DNA from: Sapria himalayana
Lineage: Eukaryota; Streptophyta; Magnoliopsida; Malpighiales; Rafflesiaceae
Direction of reading: 5' to 3'
Assembly (NCBI GenBank): GCA_029783825.1
Contig: JAREIK010002466.1
Coordinates: forward strand, 168,530 to 232,529
Length of the DNA stretch: 64,000 nt
Positions 1 to 12,085 of the stretch are shown piece by piece. The position numbers and the translations under genes were made by a program. Positions within the stretch are counted from its first letter, which is position 1. Each line of letters begins with the position of its first letter. The notes under the pieces were generated by a model. That model was given only the letters and a program-made list of their open reading frames with translations. It was not told where the DNA came from and ran no database searches.

Positions 1-2889
1 ATAAATAGAAATAAAAATTAGATTTATTAATTATTAAGTAGTATATAGCAGTTCAATGGTTTATGTATTTAGGCATTACGGGGTTTAAAAGTTTATTAAT
101 TTAACTGTGTATGCATTTAGTGGTTTATTTTTATTATTTTTATAGGTTTTATAACCTTTGAAAATATTATAATTTTTAATTTTTTTTCAAATATGAATAA
201 ATATTTATTTATAATAATCATAATAATTATATATCATATAAATTCAATATTAACAATTTTATTGATAAATATTCTAATAATTATCAAAAAATAAATTAAA
301 AATATATTATGAATAAGATTAATATTACTTAAAATATAATATCAAAACCTAAAATGATTCAAAAGCAAAGCAAAATATATTACTTAATAATAATTATTTG
401 TTTTTAAATTTTTATTCTTTTTATAAGCTTATCTATTTTTTGATTAAAAATAATTTTTATAAATTATATTTTTAACTCATAATTTATTTTATAATTAATA
501 TATATATATAAATAAAAAACTAAACAATCAAAATGAATTTTTTAAAATATAATGAAAATAAATAAAAGTGAGATTTATTAATTATTATTTAGGGTATACC
601 TGTTTAAATGATTATCTATATAGGGGTATCGAAATTTTTTAGTTTAGTGATTTAAGTGTTTAGGCATTTAGTGATTTATAGGTTTTATTTAAACAATGAA
701 ATAATAATAAAAAATATTTTTTTTTTGTTTTTTCAAATGTTCAAAGGTTATAATCACTGAAAATATAATAATTTTAATATTTTTTTCAAAAGTGAATACA
801 ATATTTAGTTATAATAATTATTAAATTTATATATCATATAAATTAAATATAAATATTTTTATTGATAAATATTTTAATAATGATCAAAAAATTAATTAAT
901 AATCTATTATTAATTAAGTTAGATATCAATTAAAATATAATTACAAAACCTAAAATGATTCAGAAACAAATTAAAATATATTACTATTTAATAATTTTTT
1001 GTTTTTAATTTTTTTTCTTTTAATAAGTTTATCTATATTTTTTTTGTTGAACAATAATTTATATAAGTTATATTTGTCTAACTTATAATTTATTTTGTAA
1101 TTAATATTTATATAAATATAAACAAATAAATAATTAAAATAAATATTTAAAATTATAATGAAAAAAATAAAAATGAGATTTATTATTTATTATATTGGAT
1201 ATACCTGTTGAAAAAATTTATCTATTTAGGGTTTTTGAGATTTAGAAGTTATTAATTTAAGTATTTAGGAATTTAATGATTTATAGCTTTTATTTAAACA
1301 ATGAAATAACAAAAAATTTATTTTTGATATTTTTTCAAATTTTCAAAGGTTATATAACATTTGAAAATATAATAATTTTAAAATTTTTTAAAAATGTAAA
1401 TACAATATTTAGTAATAATATTTATTATAACTATATATAATATAAGCTAAATATAATCAATTTTATTGATAATATTATATCAATTATCAAAAAATTAATT
1501 AATAAACTATTATTAATATGATAAATATAAATTAATATATAATTAAAAAACTTAAAATGATTCAAAATCAAAATAAAATTTATTACTAAATAATAATTTT
1601 TTTTATGTTTTTGCATCATTTTATAAGCTTATATATTTTTTTGTTTAAAAATATATTATTTAAATTATATTTGCTACTCATAATTTATTTTGTAATGAAT
1701 ATTTCTTTAAATTATTTAAATTATATTTAAGGTTTACGAGTTTAAAGGTTTTAGTAATTTAGGGGCTTCGGGGTTTAGAAGTTTATAGATTTTATGTGTT
1801 TAGGTATATACTGGTTTATAAGTTTTATTTAAACAATGATATAACAAAAAAATTATTTTTCGTTATTATTTCTCATTTTTGAAGGTTATAACCTTTGAAA
1901 ATATAATAATTTTTAAATTTTTTTAAATATGAATATTATATTTAGTTATGATGATAATAATACTTATATATCATATAAATTCAATATAAACAATTATATT
2001 GAAAGATATTATATTAATGATCTAAAAATAAATTAATAAACTATTATAAATAAGGTAGATATTATTTAAAATATATTTGCAAAACATAAATTATTCAAAA
2101 TCAAAGTAAAATAAATTACAAAATAATAATGTTTTTGATGTTTTGCTTCTTTTTATAAGTTTATATTTTTTTTTAAAAAAAGTATATTATTTTAATTATA
2201 TTTGTCATTCTCATAATATATTTTGTAATTTATAATTCTATAAAAATAAAATAAAAAATAATTAAAATGAATATTAAAAATTATAATGAATACAAATAAA
2301 CGTAAGATTTATTATTTATTATTCATGATATACAGATTTAATGGTTTAAGTATTTATGTGTTCTCGAGTATAGTGATTTAAGTGTTTATTCCTTTTGCTG
2401 ATTTATAGTTTTTATTTAAAGAATTAAAAAACAAAAAATTTTATTTTTTGTTTTATTTTTAATTTTAGAATGTTATAATCTTTGAAAATATAATAATTTT
2501 TAATTTTTTTTAAATGTGAATATAATATTTAGTTAAAATAATCTTAATAATTATATATAATGTAAACTCAATATAAATAATTTTATTAATAGATATTATA
2601 ATAATGATCAATAAATAATTAATAAACTATTATTAAAAATAATGATACAAATTAAAATGTAAATGCAAAATCAAAAATGATACAAAATCAAAATAAAATA
2701 TTTTACTAAATAATAAATTTTTGTTTTTAAAATTGTGCCTATTGTTATAAGCTTATATTTTTTTTTGATGAAATATAAATTATTTAAATTATACCCGTCT
2801 CACTAATAATTTATTTTGTAATTAATATTTCTATAAAAATAAACTGATAAATAATTAAAATGAAATTTAAAATTATACTGAATAAGTTA
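1..2889 (+). repeat. AT-rich satellite array, + orientation (left end of window)
   Basis: Tandem diverged monomers with no gene. I call + the orientation in which the G-bearing octamers (TTTAGNGG-like) read on the given strand. The conserved palindrome near GGTTATAACC falls at about 150, 747, 1348, 1886 and 2474, giving spacings of about 540-600 bp. Each monomer reads: octamer run, a link containing AACAATGAAATAAC, the palindrome, a long AT tail with the conserved word CAATATTTAGTTATAATAAT, then TATAAGCTTAT, then AATTTATTTTGTAATTAATA. Copies differ by many substitutions and short indels, so this is an old array. Short frames opened here are AT-rich noise. Confidence 0.9.
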
Positions 2890-3551
2890 AATAATTTATT
2901 TTGTTCCTCTCTCAACTCTAGAATGATTGCTAAAGCTCTAACCAAAATAATAGGAGCTTTTACTTTTTCACTATTATGTCTTATCATATTTGATGTTGAA
3001 TTACTGGGCTATCGAAGGTAATTTGACTCATGTACGATAACAGACTAAACCAAAGTTGTGCCTCTATGTGTTCAAATAGTTAGTTGTTGAGGATACTATT
3101 TATATTGATTATTGTAATTTCTTCTAAAATATCTCTCATGCACACACTCAAAGCAATTTTTTTAAAACATAGTTCACCACTAAAAAAATAAACACCTTGT
3201 AGCCTATTAGAACAAACTAGCCCCAGGACAGTTTGAGCAGGGCAAGAAGTATGGGCTCTCTTTCAATCAAGAATCAAAAAATTTATTTTATTGGCATGTC
3301 TAAGCCCCTTTTTTATATCCTCAAGAATATGAAAGGTATCATTTCTTTCTTTTTCTATTAAATAAGTTATGTATACAATAGAAATTTTAGTCTTGCATAT
3401 TGACACTTGAGGTCACAAATCAAAGGAAAAGGCCATAGTGATATTTCCAATCCCAAGAATTTTAGCTATAGAAAGTTATAAAGAGTAGTACTCGAGCTTT
3501 AACTATTTCTAGGGTCATGACTTTTTCTCTTGAGGAAAATCCAAAGTTACA

Positions 3552-3780
3552 ATCATTCCTAGTGCAATGACTTTGCAATATAAAGTTAAAATGCACAAGC
3601 TATGATCATATCCAATACTGTGACCCAGTATTATAATGATTAAATATGTATTCATGATCATTCTTAGTGCAATAAAAATATGTTCAACAGAGAGACACAA
3701 GTTATGGCATATTCTCATCGATATGATTTTGTGTTCTAGAGACAAAATATACAATCATGACCATTGCTAATGCTACAATA
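3552..3780 (-). repeat. Degenerate ~104-bp internal repeat inside the block
   Basis: Related words recur at about 3552 (AATCATTCCTAGTGCAATG), 3656 (GATCATTCTTAGTGCAAT) and 3759 (GACCATTGCTAATGCTAC), spaced 104 and 103 bp. A second word recurs at the same spacing near 3598 (CTATGATCATATCC) and 3702 (TTATGGCATATTCTC). On the - strand this lets a 79-codon frame (3515-3754) look internally repetitive. Copies 3 and 4 have the frame at 27713-27952 and 39231-39470. The frame is broken in copy 2, and most differences between copies change the amino acid, so I treat it as a by-product of the DNA repeat and not a gene. Confidence 0.55.
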
Positions 3781-3871
3781 ATCTAAAGCAAGAAAGAGAC
3801 TAAATCCATAACTCACCCCTTTAGTCATGACTTTGTGTTAGATATACAAAAAGATAAATCTGTAACATTCC

Positions 3872-3960
3872 TAAAAATTGTGAATTTCAATTTAAATTTA
3901 ACACTTAGTCATTTGTTAAAAATTGTGAATTTCAATTTAAATTTAACACTTAGTCATTTG
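3872..3960 (+). repeat. 45-bp tandem duplication unique to block copy 1
   Basis: Two almost exact adjacent 45-bp units begin at 3872 and 3917, each starting TAAAAATTGTGAATTTC and ending CTTAGTCATTTG. Copies 2, 3 and 4 have one unit at this place, so the duplication arose after the copies separated. Confidence 0.9.
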
Positions 3961-3984
3961 ATTATAAAAGTGCAAAACATGAGA

Positions 3985-4060
3985 TTTAGGATTTAGGGTT
4001 TATGGATTAGGGTTATAGTTTATGGTTTAAGGTTTAGGATTTAAAATTTAGTGTTTATGG
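3985..4060 (+). repeat. Degenerate plant-telomere-like heptamer array (block copy 1)
   Basis: Eleven consecutive units follow the plant telomere phase TTTAGGG with one or two changes each (TTTAGGA, TTTAGGG, then TTTATGG, TTTAAGG and similar). All are 7 bp except one of 6 bp. A T-rich tract and GGAAAATACACAC follow. It is conserved in all block copies that cover the region, so it predates block amplification. Confidence 0.75.
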
Positions 4061-5877
4061 TTTGTTTTTGTTTTTTTTTTTGGAAAATACACACTTTATT
4101 TATCATTTTGGCACACAACTTACAAAGGACTAAAAAGCTGACTAAAATTAGGCCAGCCCACCAAATCCTATGCACCTTAATGATTCTATGCATAAAATAC
4201 TTAAAAAACATAATGCCTAATAATTTCAAGCATATGAATACAACTAAAATCACATGGAATTCCCAGACATCAGAGTTGGCATTGAGTCATTATGCACTCT
4301 GCGTCCTTTCCATTCGGATTTGTCCAAGCCTCTTGGAGGAACCTGAATGATTCACCATATTAAAACTATACAAATATAAGATTGTGCATGTGTGTGACAT
4401 GCAACATCAAGCGTTTGCCTATGTCATTGCTATGCAATGGAATACTTGTTAAACTTAATACCCATAAATCCACAAGTCCATATCTACATCACTTTGTCAA
4501 TTCATTCTCACCTCTGAATTCCACATTCTTTTGCTCCAATGATCCTCAATAGAGTATCTCTTGGGTTAGAATGCTTCCTCCTCAAGCTCCAAGAAGTGGC
4601 TGTATGTTGCACCGACAAAATATCAAAAAAATTGCATGCATCGGTGTGCATGTGTGATGAGGTCCATCTCATAGTCTAATTATCTACGTGGACAACCAAG
4701 CTAGAATACAAGTAAAATTACAAAAAGCTATAAAGATGGGTCTTCTGCTCCTGGGAGTGTAGCATTGCCTAATGTGTATTTACAATATGCAATAGTGGGC
4801 TCCATTTAGAGATACTCATGGGTCCTGTTTCCCTCATTGCATGCTACATAGAGAACAGACAAGATTGTGTGTGTGAGTATGTAATGATCTCTCTCTACAA
4901 GTACATGGTGCATACAAAGTCTAAGATACAAATAAGACTACAAACATAAACTACATGTTTGAATCTTTCGCTCGCAGTGTGGATGGTCTAGACTCCATTA
5001 CTTACTAGCTCTGCTTGTTGATGCTTCAGATTTTGCTGGCTCTCCAATTAATCATGGATTACCCACTACTTCTGTTGGCAAATGATTGGGTGGCCCTCTA
5101 TGCTTCCTGATAGGGTTAGTGGGACCCACTCCTAGCTACTCCTGGGTTTACTCCCGACCACTTTGCTCTGTCTCGTCGGTTTTCTGAATGTTATCATCCT
5201 GGTTTGCTAGCTGGGCCCTCTACAAGCTGGTGGCCCATACTTCTGGCTCCTTCCAGGACTTGCTAGCCCCGCTAAATGCTACAGCTAAATGGACAAGAAT
5301 ATGTGCACGTGTGTACTGTGGTCCGTCTCTATGTGTGTGTGGTGCAGTAGTATTAGGGTTTAGGAGTTTAGTAATTTAAGTATTTTGGTATTTTGTGGTT
5401 TATAGGTTTTATTTAAATAATTAAATAACAAAAAAAATTATTTTTATGATTTATTCTCATTTTCAAGGTTATAACCATTTAAAATAATATAATTTTTAAT
5501 TTTTTTTTCAAATGTTAATACAATATTTAATTATAATAATTATAAAAATTTAATAATATGTAAATTCAGTATAAATAATTTTATTGATCGATATTATAAA
5601 ACTGATCATAAAATATATTTGCAAAACCCAAAACGATTCAAAATCAAAGTAAAATATATCACTAAATAATAATTTTTATTTTTAAATTTTTGATTCTTTT
5701 TATAAGCTTATACATTTTTTTGAAGTAGATAAATTATTTAAATTATATTTGTATCATTCATAATTTTATTTTGCAATTCATATATATATAAACTAATAAA
5801 TAATTAAAATGAATATTAAAATTATAATGAATACAAATAAAAATGAGATTTATGATTAATTATATAGGGTATACCAG

Positions 5878-5957
5878 TTTAATAGTTTAAGTATTTAAGA
5901 GTTTAAAAGTTTAGTGATTTAAGTGTTTAAGCATTTAGTAGTTTATATGTTTTATTT
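5878..5957 (+). repeat. Octamer minisatellite inside the satellite monomer (clear example)
   Basis: Ten consecutive 8-bp units fit TTTANNNN without a slip (first two TTTAATAG TTTAAGTA; the last, TTTTATTT, departs in its fourth base). The same phase is present in nearly every monomer on both strands, for example from about 25134 (+). The general consensus is near TTTAGNGG. The unit is one base longer than the plant telomere heptamer found in the block. Confidence 0.8.
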
Positions 5958-6223
5958 AAATAATGAAATAACAAAAAAATTATTTTTCAAATTTTTTATC
6001 AATTTTGAAGGTTATAACCTTTATAAATATAATAATTTTTAAATTTTTTTCAAATGTGAATACAATATTTAGTTATAATAAACTAATAATACATATCATG
6101 TAATTAAAAATAAACAATTTTATTAATATAAATTAATAAACTAAATATAAATATAATATAATAATGATCAAAAAATCAATTAATAAACTATTATTTATTG
6201 ATAGATATTTATATAATATTTAT

Positions 6224-6266
6224 AAATACTTAAACCTTTAAAGATGGTTTAAATGTTTAAGTATTT
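6224..6266. repeat. Hairpin at higher-order junction (12-bp perfect arms)
   Basis: AAATACTTAAAC at 6224-6235 is matched by its reverse complement GTTTAAGTATTT at 6255-6266. The structure recurs at 30377-30419 and, inverted and with one mismatch, at 42728-42770. Each lies about 870-920 bp from the same edge of block copies 1, 3 and 5. It marks a point where an octamer segment was joined in inverted orientation. Confidence 0.75.
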
Positions 6267-7126
6267 AAGGGTTTTGTGGTTTAGGGGTTTAGGAGTTTAA
6301 TGATTTAAGCGTTTAGGCATTTAGTGGTTTATAGGTTTTATATAAACAATAAAATAACAAAAAATTTATTTCTGTGATTTTATCTCATTTTCAAAGATGA
6401 TAACCATTAAAAATATAATAATTTTTAAATTATTTTCAATGTAAATATAATATTTAGTTATAATAATCTTTATAATTATATATCATATAAATTCAATATA
6501 AACAATTTTATTGATAAATATTATATTAATGATCAAAAAATAAATTAATAATCTATTATTAATAAGATAGATATCAATTAAAATATAATTAGAAAACCTA
6601 AAATTATTAAGAAGCAAAGCAAAATATATTACTATATAATAATTTTTTGTTTTGAAATTTTTTTTTATTTTAAAAAGTTTATCTATAATTCTTTGATGAA
6701 AAATAATTTATATAAATTTTTTTTATCTAGCTCAAATTATTTTGTAATTAATATTTATATATAAATAAACAAATAAATAATTAAAATGAATATTTATAAT
6801 TATAATGAAAAAAAATGAGATTTATTATTTATTATTTAGGGATACTATTTTAATTTAAATTAGATATGTCTCACTAATAATTTATTTTGTAATTAATATT
6901 TCTATAAAAATAAACTGATAAATAAGTAAAATAAAAATTTAAAATTATATTAAATAAAAATTAAAATGAGATTTATGAATTATTATTAATGTTTACCAGT
7001 TTAATGGTTTAAGTATTTAGATGTTTTATCGTTTAGAAGTTTAGCAATTTATGTTTTTAGGAATTTAGTGGTTTATAGGTTCTATTTAAACAATAAAATA
7101 ACAAAAAAAATATTTTTTATTTTTTT

Positions 7127-7162
7127 TCACATTTTCAAAGGTTATAACCTTTGAAAATGTGA
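7127..7162. repeat. 36-bp perfect palindrome, best copy of the monomer palindrome
   Basis: The sequence reads the same on both strands for 36 bp, with core CAAAGGTTATAACCTTTG. Other perfect copies of at least 26 bp lie at 47631-47656, 55233-55258 and 61014-61039. A near copy at 26443-26478 is broken only at its centre. Almost every monomer has a version, usually with one or two arm mismatches. Confidence 0.9.
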
Positions 7163-10059
7163 TAATTTTAAAATTTTTTAAAAATGTGAATACAATATTT
7201 AGTAATAATAATTATTATAAATATATATAATATAAACTAAATATAAATAATTTTATTGATAGATATGATATCAATTATCAAAAAAAAATTAATATACTAT
7301 TATTAATATGATAGATATAAATTAAAATATAATTAAAAAACCTAAAATGATTCAAAAACAATGTAAAATTTATTACTAAATAATAATTTTTGTTTTTTAG
7401 TTTTTGCTTCTTTTTATAAGCTTATATATTTTTTTGATGAAAAATAAATTATTTAAATTATATTTGTATCACTCATAATTTATTTTGTAATTAATATTTC
7501 AATATATTATTTAAATTATATTTAAGGTTTATGAGTTTATAGGTATAGGTATTTAGGGGCTTTGGGGTTTGGAGTTTAGAGATTTATGTGTTTAGGCATT
7601 TAATGATCTATATGTTCTATTTAAACAATGATATAACAAAAAATTTATTTTTGTTATTTTTTATCATTTTTGAAGGTTATAACCATTGAAAATATAACAA
7701 TTTTTAAATTTTTTTTATATGTGAATACAATATTTAGTTATGATAATCTTAATAATTATATATCTTTTAAATTCAATATAAACAATTATATTTATAGATA
7801 TTATATTAATGATCAAAAAATAAATTAATAAACTATTATTAATAAGAAAGATTTTATTTAAAATATATTTGCAACGTGAAATTTATTCAAAATCAAAATA
7901 AAATATATTACTAAATAATAATTTATTTGATGTTTTGCTTCTTTTAATAAGTTTATATTTATATTTATTAAAAGTAAATTATTTAGATTATATTTGTCAT
8001 CCTTATAATTTGTTTTTTATTTATAATTCTATAAAAATAAACTAATAAATAATTAAAATGAATATTTAAAACTATAATGAATACTAATGAAATAGAGATT
8101 TATTATTTATTATTTAGGATATACTAGTTTAATGGTTTAAGTATTTAGGTGTTTTGGGGTTTAGGGATTTAAGTGTTTAAGCCTTTAGTGATTTATAGTT
8201 TTTATTTAAAGAATAAAAAAATAAAAAATTTAATTTTTTGATTTTTTTTAATTTTTGAAGGTTATTACCTTAGAAATTATAAAAATTTTTAATTTTATTT
8301 AAATGAGAATATAATATTCAGTAATAATAATCTTATTAATTATATATAAAATAAACTCAATATAAATACTTTTTTTCATAGATATTATAATAATGATCAA
8401 TAAAAAATTAATAAACAATTATTAATCAGAATTACATAAATTAAACTATAATTGCAAAATCTAAAATGACTCAAAATAAAAATAAAATATATTACTAAAT
8501 AATAAATTCTTGTTTTTAAAATTTTGGTTCTTTTTATAAGGATATATATTTTTTTGATGAAAAATAAATTATATAAATTATATATGTCTCACTAATAATT
8601 TATTTTGAAATTAATATTTCTATAAAAATAAACTGATAAATAATTAAAATAAATTTTAAAATTATACTTAATAAAAATTAAATTGAGATTTATGATTCTT
8701 TATATATGTACACTTGTTTAATAGTTTAAGTATTTAAAGGTTTTGTCATTTAGGAGTTTAGAAATTTATGTTTTTATGTATTTAGTGGTTTATAGGTTTT
8801 ATTTAAACAATAAAATAACAAAAAAAATTTGTAATATTTTCTCATTTTCATTGGTTATAACCTCTGAAAATATAAAAAAATTTAAGATTTTCTGAAATGT
8901 GAATACAATATTTAGTTATAATAATATTAATAATTATATATCATATAAATTAAATATAAACAATTTTATTGATAGATATTATAATAATGATCAAAAATTA
9001 AATTAATAAACAATTAATAATAAGATAGATATTAATTAAAAAATATTTAGAAAACCCAAATTGCTTCAAAATTAAAGTAAACTATAATACTAAATAATAA
9101 TTCTTAATTTTTAAATTTTACTTCTTTTATAAGCGTATATATCTTTTTTTATTTAAAAAAATATTTAAATTATATTTTTAGCACTCATAATTTATTTTGT
9201 AATAAATATTTCTATAAAAATAAACTAATAAATAATTAAAATGAATATTTAAAATTATAATAAATAGAAATAAAAATTAGATTTATTAATTATTATGTAT
9301 TATATAGCAGTTTAATGGTTTATGTATTTAGGTATTACGGGGTTTAGATGTTTACTGATTTATTTTATGTATGCATTTAGTTGTTTATAGGTTTTATTTA
9401 AAAAATAAAATAACAAAAAATTTATTTTTATTATTTTTTGATATTTTAAAAGGTTATAACCTTTTAAAATATAATAATTTTAAATTTTTTTTCAAAAGTG
9501 AATTCAATATTTAGTTATAATACTCATTATATTTATATTTCATATAAATTCAATATAAATAATTTTATTAATAGATATTCTATTAATTATCAAAAAATAA
9601 AATAATAATCTATCATTAATATGATAGATATCAATTAAAAAATAATTACAAAACCAAAAATGATTTAGAAGCAAAGTAAAATACATTACTATATAAAAAT
9701 TTTTTGTTTTGAATTTTTTTTTTCTTATTAAAAGTTCATCTATATTTTTTTGATGAAAAATAATTTATATAAATTATATTTGTATAACTCATAATTTATT
9801 TTGTAATTAATATTTATATACAAATAAATAAATAAATATTAAAATGAATATTTAAAATTATAATGAAAAAAATGATATTTATTCTGTATTATTTAGTGTA
9901 TACCGCTTTAATTTAAATTATATATGTCTTACGAATAATTTATTTCGTAATTAATATTTATAAAAAAATAAACTGTTACATAAGTAAAATAAAAATTTAA
10001 AATTATACTGAATAAAAATTAAAATGAGATTTATGAATTATTATTAATGTATACCAGTT

Positions 10060-10090
10060 TAATGGTTTAAGTATTTAGTTATAATAATCT
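10060..10090. other. Deletion junction within a satellite monomer
   Basis: The octamer run starts normally (GTTTAATGGTTTAAGTATTTAG) and then jumps directly to TTATAATAATCTTAATAA, which normally follows CAATATTTAG beyond the palindrome. The word TATTTAG (10072-10078) is common to both sides, so about 150-200 bp including the palindrome was lost between short repeats. Confidence 0.7.
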
Positions 10091-12085
10091 TAATAATTTT
10101 ATATAATGTAAACTCAATATAAATAATTTTATTGATAGATATTATAATAATGATAAATAAATAAATTAATAAACTAGTATTAATAAGAATGATATAAATT
10201 AAAATATATTTGTAAAATCTAAAATGATTCAAAATCAAAATAAGTTATATTAATAAAAAATAATTTTTTATTTTTAAAATTTTGCTACTTTTTATAAGCA
10301 TATATATTTTTTTGATGAAAAATAAATTATTTAAATTATATTTGTCTCACTAATAATTTATTTTGTAATTAATATTTCTATAAAAATAAATTGATAAATA
10401 AATAAAATGAATATTTAAAATTATAATGGATACTAATAAAAATGAGAATTATTATTTATTATTCAGACTATACTAATTTAATGTTTTGAGTATTTATGTG
10501 CTTCAGGGATTAAAAGGTTATTCATTTTAGTATTTATTCATTTAGTGGTTTATAGATTTTATTTGAAAAATAAAATAAAATAAACTATTTTTGTTATTTT
10601 TTCTCATTTTTAAAGGTTATAACCTTTGAAAATATAATAATTTTTAATTTTTTTTTGAAAGTGAATACATTATAAAGTTAATAATCATAATAATTAAATA
10701 TCATATAAATTCAATATAAATTATTATTTGGTATATATTATAATAATGATCATAAAAAAATAATAAACAATTATTAATCAGATAAATATTATTTAAAATA
10801 TATTTGCAAAACTTAAAATGATTCAAAATCAAAGTGAAATATTTTACTAAATATTAATTTTAAATTATTAAATTTTTGTATCCATTTATAAGCCTACATA
10901 TTTTTTGATAAAAATTAAAATATTTAAATTATATTCGACTCACTAATAATTTATTTTTTACTTTATATTTCTATAAAAATAAACTATTAATTAATTAAGA
11001 TGTTGTTTAAAATTATAATGAATACTAATAAAAAAGAGATTTATTTTTTATTATATATAGTATACCGGTTTAATGGATAAATTATTTAGGGGTTTTGTTA
11101 TTTAGTAGTTTAGCAATTTATGTTTTTAGGCATTTAGGTGTTTATAGGTTTTATTTATATAATAAAAATAAAATTTTTTTTTTGATTTTTTATGATTTTC
11201 AAAGGTTATAATCTTTGAAAAGAAAATAATATTTAAAATTTTTTGAAATGTGAATATCATGTATAATTATATTAATCTTACTAATTATATATCATATAAA
11301 TTAAATATAAATAATTTTAATGATAGATATTATAATAAAGATGAAAAAATTAAATTAACAAACTATTATTAAAAATCTAAATATTAATTAAAATATATTA
11401 ACATAACACAAAATGATTCAAAATCAAATCAAAATATATTACTAAATAATAATATATAATTTTTAAATATTTCCTTCTTTATATAAGCTTATATATTTAT
11501 TGATTAAATATAAATTAATTAAATATTATTTGTCTCATTCGAAATTTATATAGAATTAATTTTTCTAAAAAAATAAACTATAAATAATTAAAATGAATAT
11601 TTAACATTATAATAAATATAAATGAGATTTTTTATTTAATAAGTAGAATATAGCTATTAAAAGGTTGATGTTTTTAGGGGTTTCGAGGTTTATGAGCTTA
11701 TTCATTTAAGTAAGTAATCATTTAATGATCTATAGGTTTTATTTAAAAAATGAAATAACAAAAAATTTATTTTTATTATTATTTCTCATTTTTTAAGGTT
11801 ATAACTTTTGAAAATATAATATTTTTTAATTTTTTTTTTAAAGTGAATACAATATTTATTTATAATAATCATAATAATTATATAACATATAAATTCAATA
11901 TAAACAATTATATTGATAGATATTCTAATAATTAGCAAAAAATAAATTAAAAATCTATTATGAATAAGATTGATATTACTTAAAATATAATATCAAAACC
12001 TAAAATGATTCAAAAGCAAAGCAAAATATATTACTAAATAATAATTATTTGTTTTTTAATTTTTATTCTTTTTATAAGCTTATCT

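Larger units (their letters stand above)
2890..5353 (+). repeat. 2.46-kb GC-richer block, copy 1 (full length)
   Basis: Non-satellite sequence set into the array. The left edge follows satellite-like AATTTATTTTGT and begins TCCTCTCTCAACTC. The right edge is GGTGCAGTAGTATTA, just before satellite octamers resume. Copy 2 (inverted) and copy 3 match from end to end at nearly the same length. In order it holds a left AT-moderate part, a degenerate repeat of about 104 bp (3552-3780), a 45-bp tandem duplication unique to this copy (3872-3960), a decayed TTTAGGG array (3985-4060), a T-rich tract, and a GC-richer right third from about 4970. No terminal inverted repeat, target duplication, poly-A tail or recognisable protein is visible. 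It resembles no family I can name; an old composite insertion absorbed into the satellite is one explanation. Confidence 0.85.
5354..12085 (+). repeat. AT-rich satellite array, + orientation
   Basis: No gene is seen. Palindromes fall near 5466, 6009, 6387, 7144, 7673, 8258, 8852, 9450, 10612, 11203 and 11797. Most spacings are 530-600 bp. The pair 378 then 757 bp (6009-6387-7144) marks a rearranged higher-order segment that recurs beside block copies 3 and 5. The long interval contains a chimeric junction near 6840-6880, where the octamer end TTTAATTTAAATTAGAT runs straight into the ATATGTCTCACTAATAA part of another monomer. The 9450-10612 interval holds the same chimeric junction near 9900 plus a deletion at about 10075. 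Confidence 0.9.

Noticed and set aside
3515..3754. 79-codon frame on the - strand (also 27713-27952 and 39231-39470) as a conserved gene
   Set aside because: Copy 2 is broken. Between copies 1 and 4 most nucleotide differences change the residue. The frame is explained by a DNA repeat whose period is close to a multiple of three.
2890..5353. Block as LTR retrotransposon, Helitron or MITE
   Set aside because: No long terminal repeats, polypurine tract, TC...CTRR ends with hairpin, or terminal inverted repeats could be found, and all copies share the same satellite flanks.
5354..12085. CENP-B-box-like motif in the satellite
   Set aside because: The GC-containing core expected for such a box is absent from the monomers. 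The only strong motif is the palindrome.
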